A stretch of 64,000 nt of DNA from positions 62,001-126,000 of the forward strand of contig CAWBJQ010000011.1 of the NCBI GenBank assembly GCA_963789075.1, written 5' to 3'. A model generated the notes under the pieces. That model did not search any database. It was not told where the DNA came from and saw nothing but the letters and a program-made list of their open reading frames with translations. Made by a program: the position numbers and the translations under genes. Numbering within the stretch: the stretch's first letter is position 1; each line of letters opens with the position of its first letter. This stretch comes from DATATJ01 sp963789075 (GTDB lineage: Bacteria; Acidobacteriota; Vicinamibacteria; Vicinamibacterales; CAVVIG01). This document shows, in pieces, positions 1-6,697 of the stretch.

Positions 1-67
1 TAATGCTGCGCGGCGAGGCGAAGCGGAAGCCAGCACGAGTCGCATGCGGGAATGATAGGATCAAATC

Positions 68-347
68 GTGCGGTCCATGCAGCAGACACTGCCCGGCGCG
101 CTCGCGGAACTGCTGCGAGGCGCACCGTTGTCGCAAGGCAAGGTCGGCTTCGCGTGGCGCGCGGCGGTCGGTCCGGCGGTCGGCAAAGTCACGACGGTGC
201 GACTCGAAGGGCGCCAGCTGCTCGTGGACGCCGCGAGCATCCCGTGGGCGCGCGAAGTCGAGCGATCGACGCCCGTGATCCTGATGAGACTGCAAAACCC
301 TGCTCGGCAACGACGCGCCGACGAGTATCTCGGTTCGTGAGCCGTAA
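68..347 (+). CDS. DUF721/DciA-like protein (C-terminus frameshifted)
   Basis: A small protein of the DUF721 family, to which the replicative-helicase loader DciA belongs. The core runs from LPGALAELL through FAWRAAVGPAVG to LLVDAASIPWAREV and STPVILMRLQ, the usual KH-like domain. The frame as written stops at 340 after an uncharacteristic tail. Skipping one base of the AAAACCC run at 294-300 restores the family ending LLGNDAPTSISV and a TAA at 345-347. GTG at 68 is taken as start; ATG at 77 is also possible. It stands alone before the thiolase. Family membership is confident; a helicase-loading role is inferred from the family. Confidence 0.75.
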
Positions 348-393
348 GAGCATAATCACGCGCTCCACATTTCCATTTCTGTTCAGGATTGAA

Positions 394-431
394 CCTCAGT
401 GTCCCCTGTGTCCTCCGTGGTAGAGAGTTGG
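394..431. repeat. CTCCGTGGT-type unit repeat in the thiolase leader
   Basis: Three imperfect 8-9-nt units (CAGTGTCCC, CTGTGTCCT, CCGTGGTAG) form one arm of the dispersed repeat family that also occurs near 1.7, 1.9, 28.6, 32.9, 39.8 and 58 kb. It ends about 20 nt before the thiolase ATG at 452, so it would lie in the 5' leader of that mRNA. Confidence 0.6.
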
Positions 432-451
432 CCTGAATCCCAGGTTCCAAA

Positions 452-1633
452 ATGAGAGACGCCGTCATCGTCAGCGCCGTCCGCACGCCCACTGGAAAAT
501 TTCTCGGCGCGCTCAAAGAGTTCACTGCTACGCAGCTCGGCGCCCTCGCCGTCGCCGAGGCGGTGCGCCGCGCTGGCATCGATCCCGCGATCGTCGACGA
601 ATGCATCATGGGGAACGTCGTGTCGGCGGGCGGCGGTCAGAACCCGGCGCGTCAAGCCGCGTTGCACGGCGGCCTTCCGAATCATGTGGCCGCGCTCACG
701 ATCAACAAGGTCTGCGGCTCCGGCCTGAAGGCGGTGATGCTCGCCGATCAGGCCATCCGCGTCGGCGACATCGACGTCGCGGTGGCCGGCGGGATGGAGT
801 CGATGAGCAATTGTCCGTACCTGCTGCCGCGCGTGCGCGAAGGTCTGCGCATGGGCAACGGACAGGTTGTTGATTCCATGATCAACGACGGCCTGTGGTG
901 TTCATTCGAGGACTACCACATGGGGAACGCGGGAGAAGTCGTCGCCGAGCGGTACCACGTCAGGCGCGACGCGCAGGATGCGTACGCTGCGCGCAGCCAT
1001 CAGAAGGCGGCCAAGGCAGCCGACAACGGCTGGTTCGCCGACGAGATCCTACCGATTTCGATTCCGCAGAAAAAAGGCGCGCCGCTCGTGTTCGATCGCG
1101 ACGAGCCGATCCGCGCGGATACGACCGCGGAGGGACTCGCCGCGCTGAAGCCGGCGTTCAAGAAGGACGGCTCGGTGACGGCAGGGAACGCGCCGGGCGT
1201 CAACGACGGGGCGTCGGCGCTCGTCGTGATGGACGCCGAGCGCGCGAAGTCCCTTGGCCTCGCTCCCCTCGCGCGCATTGTCGCGCAGGCGACCAGCGGC
1301 CTCGAGCCCAAGCTGGTGCTGATGACGCCGGTCGAAGCGGTGCGCCGCGTGGCAGAAAAAGCCGGCTGGGAGCTGAAGGATGTCGACCTGTTCGAACTGA
1401 ACGAGGCATTCGCCGTGCAGGCGGTCGCAGTGCTGCACGAGCTCAGGATCGATCCGGAGAAGGTGAACGTGAACGGCGGTGCCGTGGCGCTCGGCCATGC
1501 GATCGGCTCGAGCGGCAGCCGCGTCCTCACGACACTGCTCTACGCGCTCAAGCGCCGCGGCCTTTCGCGCGGGATCGCCACGCTCTGTCTGGGCGGCGGC
1601 AACGGCGTGGCGCTCGCGGTCGAGCGGACGTGA
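452..1633 (+). CDS. Acetyl-CoA C-acetyltransferase (thiolase)
   Basis: A complete 393-residue biosynthetic-type thiolase that condenses two acetyl-CoA to acetoacetyl-CoA or runs the reverse cleavage. Catalytic residues are visible: nucleophile Cys88 in NKVCGSG, His349 in GGAVALGHAIG and Cys379 in TLCLGGGNG. The N-terminal VSAVRTPTGKF and the GMESMSN loop are typical. Length matches the family. The next gene is 3-hydroxybutyryl-CoA dehydrogenase, so the two probably serve consecutive steps of fatty-acid/butanoate or polyhydroxybutyrate-type metabolism. They are separated by 350 bp of nested repeats, so co-transcription is uncertain. Confidence 0.95.
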   Translation: MRDAVIVSAVRTPTGKFLGALKEFTATQLGALAVAEAVRRAGIDPAIVDECIMGNVVSAGGGQNPARQAALHGGLPNHVAALTINKVCGSGLKAVMLADQAIRVGDIDVAVAGGMESMSNCPYLLPRVREGLRMGNGQVVDSMINDGLWCSFEDYHMGNAGEVVAERYHVRRDAQDAYAARSHQKAAKAADNGWFADEILPISIPQKKGAPLVFDRDEPIRADTTAEGLAALKPAFKKDGSVTAGNAPGVNDGASALVVMDAERAKSLGLAPLARIVAQATSGLEPKLVLMTPVEAVRRVAEKAGWELKDVDLFELNEAFAVQAVAVLHELRIDPEKVNVNGGAVALGHAIGSSGSRVLTTLLYALKRRGLSRGIATLCLGGGNGVALAVERT

Positions 1634-1646
1634 TTGGCCGATTCGT

Positions 1647-1978
1647 CACGAAGTCACGAAGCACACGAAGTGCACGAAAAATTGGCCACAGAGGCACCGA
1701 GCCACAGCGGCGCCCCAGCGATTCGACGGCCGGCCTGCACCGCAGGCCGGCTAGCGCTGGCGGAGTCGGGCCGGATCCCGAACGGTCAGATCTCGAGGGG
1801 TTCGTGATCCGGCCCGACTCCGACAGCGCGCGTCGCAACGCGACGCCCGTCGAATCGAAGCGGCGCTTCAGCGTTCGCTGGCGATGCGTCAAGAATGGAA
1901 GTATTTCTCCGTGACTCTGTGTCTCTGTGGCAATGATTGACGTGCTTCGTGGCCTTCGTATTCTTCGTGTCGTCGTGA
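1647..1978. repeat. Nested inverted-repeat cluster filling the thiolase-hbd gap
   Basis: This 350-bp gene-free stretch is almost wholly structured. An outer pair consists of CACGAAG-type units (1647-1675) facing CTTCGTG units (1945-1978). Inside it, CACAGAG units (1686-1708) face CTCTGTG units (1906-1932). Further in, CGATTCGACGG (1719-1729) pairs with CCGTCGAATCG (1847-1857). GCCGGCCTGC (1729-1738) pairs perfectly with GCAGGCCGGC (1742-1751) across a 3-nt loop. GGAGTCGGGCCGGATC (1762-1777) pairs perfectly with 1806-1821. The right end abuts the hbd ATG at 1985. No coding signal is seen. Confidence 0.8.
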
Positions 1979-1984
1979 AAAGAA

Positions 1985-2905
1985 ATGACAGATATCAAAC
2001 GAGTCGGCGTGATCGGTGCGGGGACGATGGGCAGCGGCATCGCGCAGGTGTTTGCGCAGTCGGGATTCACCGTCACGCTGGTGGACGTCGCGGCGCCGCT
2101 GCTCGATCGCGCGCGCGCGTCGATCGACAAGAGCTTGGCGAAGTTCGTCGAGAAGGGCAAGCTCGCCGCCACCGATCGCGACGCCGCGCTCGGGCGCTTG
2201 ACCACGACCTCGTCGATCGACGAGTTGGCCACCGCCGATTACGTGGTCGAAGCGATCGTGGAGAACGTCGACGCGAAGCGCGCGCTGTTCTCGAGCCTGG
2301 ACGCGATCACGGCGCCCGATGTGATCCTGTCGTCGAACACCTCGTCCATCTCGATCACCCTGATCGGGGCCGCGACGAAGCGGCCGGACAAGGTCCTCGG
2401 CATGCACTTCATGAACCCGGTGCCGCTGATGACGCTCGTCGAGTTGATCCGCGGACAGGCGACATCCGCCGGGTCAATGCAAATCGCGATCGATCTCTGC
2501 GCCGCGCTCGGCAAGACCGGCGTCGAAGCCGCCGATTACCCCGGCTTCATCGCCAACCGCATCCTCATGCCGATGCTGAACGAAGCATTTTTTGCGGTGA
2601 TGGAAGGCGTCGGAACGCCCGAGGCGATCGATGCCGTCATGAAGGGCGGCATGAATCACCCCATGGGACCGTTGACGCTCGCCGATTTCATCGGCCTCGA
2701 CGTCTGCCTCGCGATCCTCACCGTGCTGCACGACGGCCTCGGCGACCCGAAGTATCGCCCGTGTCCGCTACTCCGCCGCATGGTGGCCGCAGGGCATCTT
2801 GGCCGGAAGTCGGGCCGCGGCTTTTACACGTACCTAGCCAGACCGCCAGCACGATCGGGCCCAACAGCGCGACCTCCTGCGCGATCGCTTTCAGATTCAC
2901 GATGA
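1985..2905 (+). CDS. 3-hydroxybutyryl-CoA dehydrogenase
   Basis: An NAD-dependent 3-hydroxyacyl-CoA dehydrogenase. The Rossmann motif GAGTMG is at residues 11-16. Catalytic His141 lies in GMHFMNPVP and Glu153 in LVELIRG. The C-terminal helical domain ends in GRKSGRGFYTY. Family members are about 282 residues. Here Tyr283 is followed by CTAGCC, and removal of one C at 2833-2834 would give TAG at once (end 2837). As written the frame runs 23 residues further, to 2905, antisense into the convergent hydrolase. The true end is probably 2837. It works next to the thiolase at 452. Confidence 0.93.
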   Translation: MTDIKRVGVIGAGTMGSGIAQVFAQSGFTVTLVDVAAPLLDRARASIDKSLAKFVEKGKLAATDRDAALGRLTTTSSIDELATADYVVEAIVENVDAKRALFSSLDAITAPDVILSSNTSSISITLIGAATKRPDKVLGMHFMNPVPLMTLVELIRGQATSAGSMQIAIDLCAALGKTGVEAADYPGFIANRILMPMLNEAFFAVMEGVGTPEAIDAVMKGGMNHPMGPLTLADFIGLDVCLAILTVLHDGLGDPKYRPCPLLRRMVAAGHLGRKSGRGFYTYLARPPARSGPTARPPARSLSDSR

Positions 2906-3317
2906 GGGACGGCCAGGTGAAGAGGTGCTGCCGCGCCGTCTCGGGGAAGAGGTTCCAGCCCGAGATGTAAAACCGGTCGGAGAACGGCCACAGCAGCGTG
3001 AGGCCGTACGGGAAATAATCGTCGACGCCGAGCCAGTCGAGCAGCAGATGCGACGCGTACGCCGCGGCGCAGATGAGCGCCACGCGCGCGACCGATCGGC
3101 GCGTGACCTGCGCTGTCACGACGGCCGCGATAATCGTGATAGCGATCACCGCGCCGAGGCTGTGGGTGATCGTCCGGTGCTGCATCGGCAGGAGGAGATC
3201 GATGTCGGGCAGGGCGGCTAGGCTGCCGGCGGCCAGGGTCAGGCGGCGGTCGGTGCGGGGATCCATCGCCCAGGCGACGGCGACGCCCGCCAACGCATGG
3301 CCAATTGGGCTAGGCAT
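2718..3317 (-). CDS. YdjM-like membrane-bound metal-dependent hydrolase
   Basis: An inner-membrane protein of the YdjM/DUF457 family. It opens with MPSPIGHALAG, followed by LPDIDLLLP and HRTITHSLGA, the His/Asp motifs that define the family, and has several hydrophobic helices. ATG at 3317 puts the conserved SPIGH at the N-terminus; ATG at 3332 adds five residues. The last 50 or so residues (after VLAVWL) overlap the 3' end of the convergent dehydrogenase and look unlike the family, so the end is doubtful. The one-base correction that fixes the dehydrogenase would end this frame near 2768. The substrate is unknown for the family. Confidence 0.75.
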   Translation of the reverse strand: MPSPIGHALAGVAVAWAMDPRTDRRLTLAAGSLAALPDIDLLLPMQHRTITHSLGAVIAITIIAAVVTAQVTRRSVARVALICAAAYASHLLLDWLGVDDYFPYGLTLLWPFSDRFYISGWNLFPETARQHLFTWPSLIVNLKAIAQEVALLGPIVLAVWLGTCKSRGPTSGQDALRPPCGGVADTGDTSGRRGRRAAR

Positions 3318-3431
3318 AGAGGGCCGTATCATGGCAGATTCTGCCAGATGATGGATTTGAGGCGAAAGTGGCGTGTCATCGTAAGTTGCTGTATATCAAC
3401 TATTTCTGCCGCGATGTTTACATATTGACCC

Positions 3432-3460
3432 TTGACTTTCGCTTGGCGCGACTTTAGAAT
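3432..3460 (+). promoter_or_regulatory. Sigma-70-type promoter of recA
   Basis: TTGACT (3432-3437) and TAGAAT (3455-3460) are separated by exactly 17 nt. A Shine-Dalgarno AAGGAG at 3473-3478 precedes the ATG at 3487. A dyad AGTTG-N8-CAACT lies upstream at 3384-3401 and could be an operator. No canonical LexA box of a known class is apparent. Confidence 0.75.
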
Positions 3461-3486
3461 AGCTGCGCTTCGAAGGAGCTCATTGC

Positions 3487-4531
3487 ATGCCACCAGTTGA
3501 ACGAGACGAACGACAGGATCGCGAGCGGATGAAGGCGGTCGATCTGGCCGTCGTGCAGATCGAAAAGCAGTTCGGCAAAGGCTCGATCATGCGCCTCGGC
3601 CAGAAGGGCGCCATTCAGCCGATCGACGCCATCCCCACTGGCGCGATCAGCATCGACTTCGCGTTGGGTGTCGGCGGCGTGCCGCGCGGGCGCGTCATCG
3701 AAATCTTCGGGCCGGAATCGTCGGGCAAAACCACCCTGGCGCTGCAGGTCATTGCGGAAGCCCAGAAGCTCGGGGGGATGGCCGCGTTCGTCGACGCCGA
3801 GCACGCGCTCGACGCCGCGTACGCGCAGAAGCTGGGCGTCGACGTCGAGAATCTGCTGGTCTCGCAGCCGGACAACGGCGAGCAGGCGCTGGAAATCGTC
3901 GAAGTGCTGATCCGCTCGAACGGCGTGGACGTCGTCGTGGTCGACTCGGTGGCCGCCCTGGTGCCGAAGGCGGAAATCGAAGGCGAGATGGGCGAAGCGC
4001 AGATGGGTCTGCAGGCGCGCCTCATGTCGCAGGCGCTGCGCAAGCTCACCGGCGCGGTGTCCAAGTCGAAGACGTGTCTGATCTTCATCAACCAGCTCCG
4101 CGAGAAGATCGGCGTCATGTTCGGGAACCCGGAAACGACGACCGGCGGCCGCGCGCTCAAGTTCTACGCCTCGGTGCGCATGGATATCCGCCGCATCGCC
4201 AGCATCAAAGACGGCGACGTCGTCGTCGGCGGCCGGACGCGGGTGAAGGTGGTGAAGAACAAGGTGGCCCCACCCTTCCGCGAGGCGGAGTTCGACGTGA
4301 TGTACGGCGAAGGTATCTCGCAAAACGGGCGATCTCCTCGATCTGGGCGTCGACAAGCGCATCATCGAGAAGAGCGGCGCCTGGTTCGCCTATGGCGGCG
4401 AGCGTCTCGGCCAGGGGCGCGAGAACGCGAAGCAGTTCCTGAAAGATCATCCGGAGGTCTACGCCGCAATCGACGAGCGGGTCCGTAAGGAACTGGGCCT
4501 CACCCGCGAAACGGAGCCCGCGGCCGTCTAG
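3487..4531 (+). CDS. recA: Recombinase RecA (one-base frameshift)
   Basis: The DNA-repair recombinase that forms ATP-dependent filaments on single-stranded DNA and triggers LexA self-cleavage. Walker A GPESSGKT is at residues 75-82. VVVDSVAALVP and the L2-region FINQLREKIGVMFGNPETT follow. The frame is open to residue 278 (GEGIS). One extra base at about 4321 then breaks it. Skipping that base restores the normal C-terminus (KTGDLLDLGVD, WFAYGGERLGQGREN) to a TAG at 4529-4531, for a 347-residue protein. Since recA is highly conserved, a base-calling error is more likely than a true mutation. The promoter and Shine-Dalgarno directly upstream fix the start. Confidence 0.95.
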
Positions 4532-4553
4532 AAGCGGTTTCCAGCTCCGGTGT

Positions 4554-4616
4554 AGCGCGAAGGCTTCAGCCGAGCGTCTTGGCACAAGGCGACGCTCGGA
4601 TAAAAGTCTTCGCGCT
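4554..4616. repeat. REP-like cruciform after recA
   Basis: AGCGCGAAG (4554-4562) pairs with CTTCGCGCT (4608-4616). Within it, CCGAGCGTC (4570-4578) pairs with GACGCTCGG (4591-4599). The left arm contains GGCTTCAGCC. The same left arm recurs at about 23404 and 37620. The position just after the recA stop would also suit a transcription terminator, but no U-run follows. Confidence 0.75.
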
Positions 4617-4658
4617 GCGTCATATCAACCTTCCTTCCGCCCGCGCCATCCAAGAGGC

Positions 4659-5801
4659 ATGCGCTACCTGCTTGCCGCCATCTTCGCCCTCTTTCAAGCC
4701 CTGACCGGGCAGGCCCAAACCGGCACCGACATCAACGGCACCTGGACGGCCGAGCTCCGCAGCGCCAGAGTCTTCTTGCAGGTGCGCACCGCGCCGCCGG
4801 CCGAGTGGAACGGCGACCGTTGGGGCGGCGACTGGAGCTCGGGCCAGACCCTCGCTGTCGACGAATTCGGCGGCCTGCCGGCCAACGACGAGCGCCTCAC
4901 CGCCGAGCAGATCAAGTTCGAGCTGCAGCGCGAGGCGGGCACACTCGCCTTCCAGGGATCGTTCCGCGATGGCCGCGGGGCCGGCCTCTTCACGTTCGCG
5001 CCGCGGGCGCAATTTACCGCCGAGATGAAAACGATCGGTTACGCAGACGACCTGCCGCTATGGCGGCGCTTTCAGCTCGCGCTGCACGACGTCGGCCCGA
5101 AATACATTGCCGCGATGAAGGCGGAAGGCTACCGCTCGCTCACACTCGACCAGGCCCAGCGCGCGAGGACGCACGGCGTCACCGTCGAGTATGTCAAGGC
5201 GATGAAGGCCGAGGGCTACACCGTCGACGCGATCGAGGACATCGTCCGCACACGCGACCACGGCGTGACGCCGGACTACGTGAAAGCGATGCGCGCCGCC
5301 GGCTACAAGGACGTGCCGCTGGCGGATCTCGTGCGGGCGAAGGACCACGGTGTCACGCCGGAATTCATGCAGGAGCTTCGCGCGCAGGGCGTCGCGGCCG
5401 CGACGCTCGACGCGTGGGTGCGGCTGCACGATCACGGCGTGCGCGCGACGTACATCACAGAGCTGAGGCAGAACGGCTACGACAAGCTGTCGCCCGAGGA
5501 GCTAATCCGTCTCCACGACCACGGTGTCAACGCCGCGCTGATTCACGAACTGGCGGCGCAGGGCTATAAGAACCTGCCGATCGACGAAGTGGTGCGGGCG
5601 AAGGACCACGGCGTCAGCGCCGACTACATTGCCGACATGAAGGGGCTTGGCTTGAAGGACCTGACGCTCGAGCAGATTGTGCGCCTGCGCGACCACGGCA
5701 TCACGCCCGGTTTCGTGAACCACGTGCGGGCGCAGGGCTACAACGAGAACACGGCCGAGGGGCTGATCGATCTCAAGAATCACGGCACCTGGCGCCGCTG
5801 A
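4659..5801 (+). CDS. Secreted protein with about ten DHGV helical repeats
   Basis: A 380-residue exported protein of unknown function. A signal peptide (about 1-20, ending GQAQ) is followed by a domain of about 110 residues resembling a small beta-sandwich. From about residue 145 to the end come ten or so tandem 23-24-residue repeats with the pattern LxxLVRARDHGVTPxYVxxMKAxGYxx. The DHG and GY positions are the most constant. Similar repeats occur in acidobacterial proteins, sometimes fused to BlaR1-type peptidases (from memory). The regular spacing suggests an alpha-solenoid binding surface outside the cytoplasm. It lies between recA and tRNA-Phe with no obvious partner. Confidence 0.8.
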   Translation: MRYLLAAIFALFQALTGQAQTGTDINGTWTAELRSARVFLQVRTAPPAEWNGDRWGGDWSSGQTLAVDEFGGLPANDERLTAEQIKFELQREAGTLAFQGSFRDGRGAGLFTFAPRAQFTAEMKTIGYADDLPLWRRFQLALHDVGPKYIAAMKAEGYRSLTLDQAQRARTHGVTVEYVKAMKAEGYTVDAIEDIVRTRDHGVTPDYVKAMRAAGYKDVPLADLVRAKDHGVTPEFMQELRAQGVAAATLDAWVRLHDHGVRATYITELRQNGYDKLSPEELIRLHDHGVNAALIHELAAQGYKNLPIDEVVRAKDHGVSADYIADMKGLGLKDLTLEQIVRLRDHGITPGFVNHVRAQGYNENTAEGLIDLKNHGTWRR

Positions 5802-5872
5802 GACGCATTGTCCCGCCACCGGCCGCGCGACGGCCCTGTCGGCGATCCGCGCCGTGCGGGTTGATCCGATGC

Positions 5873-5902
5873 TTGCCCTGCGATCTGAGTAAACGTTACA
5901 AT
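5873..5902 (+). promoter_or_regulatory. Probable promoter of tRNA-Phe
   Basis: TTGCCC (5873-5878) and TACAAT (5897-5902) are 18 nt apart, and the mature tRNA starts 16 nt after the -10 box. Confidence 0.5.
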
Positions 5903-5917
5903 CACTTTTCCCCTCGT

Positions 5918-5993
5918 GGCGAGGTAGCTCAGTTGGTAGAGCATACGACTGAAAATCGTAGTGTCGACGGTTCGATTCCGCCCCTCGCCACCA
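5918..5993 (+). tRNA. tRNA-Phe (GAA)
   Basis: The acceptor stem GGCGAGG (5918-5924) pairs with CCTCGCC (5983-5989). The D-arm is GCTCAGTTGGTAGAGC. The anticodon loop CTGAAAA carries GAA. The T-loop is TTCGATT, and an encoded ACCA ends at 5993. One A-C mismatch is present in the T-stem. A tyrosine-recombinase remnant lies immediately downstream on the opposite strand, which suggests that this tRNA served as an integration site. Confidence 0.96.
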
Positions 5994-6021
5994 CCTAACT
6001 AACCCCTACTGCATCATTTGT

Positions 6022-6395
6022 TTACTGTCGTCTGACGGCGCTGTTTTCAGCTCCCGCGTCGGCCGATTCGGTCGTGTTGTGCGAACGCGGCGTCCATCGC
6101 GGCCAGCGCGCGCTTAAGCCGGAGCGGTGTGCTCCCAGATACTGGCTCGTCGTCGTGATGTTCGTGTGCCCGAGCGAGTCGTGCACGTCGTGCTGCGTCG
6201 CTCCTGATTCGAGCAGCCGCGACCCGAACTCGCGCCTAGAGATCGTGGAAGTGCAGCCCGCAAATCCCCGCGCGCCGGCACGTGGCGCACCACGCCGTCT
6301 TGATGGCCGCGATTTGCTGGCCGACCTCTCGACTGGGACTTGGTGCGCCGCGGACGGGCCGGCGCCCGGAAAACGGCGCGAGCGGGTGGCTGACG
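6022..6395 (-). pseudogene. Remnant of a tyrosine recombinase / phage integrase (C-terminal part)
   Basis: On the minus strand, a broken frame carries the hallmark C-terminus of a phage-type integrase. IKTAW and RRAGI are followed by GLHFHDL and, after one frameshift and stop near 6230, EFGSRLLESGA, then VHDSLGHTNITTTSQYL. These contain the HxxR box, the second His and the catalytic Tyr of the family. Skipping one T restores HDLRREF. A further shift near 6115 would give a tail LKRALAAMDAAF. The N-terminal core-binding domain is absent. Its position 30 bp from tRNA-Phe is typical of an integrative element at its attachment tRNA. It looks inactive. Confidence 0.75.
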
Positions 6396-6697
6396 ACTGG
6401 GTAAGCTAGGCCGGAATAACTTTGGCCAACGGGGAAAGATCATGAATTTGCGCGGCGGTCATTGCCCACCTCGCGCTGCGCGGATCATCGCCTGCATATC
6501 CGGCGGATCGGGTACGCCGTTTGTGTTCACGCTGCGCGCCGCGGTTGTGAGTTCCTGCTCGACGGGTGCACTTTCTTTCGCAGCAGCCGCGCAGATGAGC
6601 GCAAACATGTCGGGAGCTGGCGGAGAGTCGCCGCGCAACGGCGCCCCTGTAACAACGGTCCTGCTCGTCTTCGAGCCAGGCAATGCCGAACCGGGCG
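6396..6697. other. Gene-free stretch between integrase remnant and cyclase gene
   Basis: About 300 bp with no convincing gene. A 74-residue minus-strand frame (6459-6683) has no recognisable motif or ribosome-binding site. The stretch may be further debris of the integrated element. Confidence 0.4.

Noticed and set aside
4300..4340. Programmed frameshift or intein in recA
   Set aside because: No slippery sequence, stop-codon context or inserted domain is present; a single extra base matches the error signature seen in many other genes.
4554..4616. Simple intrinsic terminator of recA
   Set aside because: The hairpin recurs at other loci with REP-type ends and lacks a T-run, so it is better called a repeat, although it might still stop transcription.
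6459..6683. 74-residue minus-strand frame beside the integrase remnant as an excisionase
   Set aside because: No helix-turn-helix, ribosome-binding site or coding-like composition can be seen.
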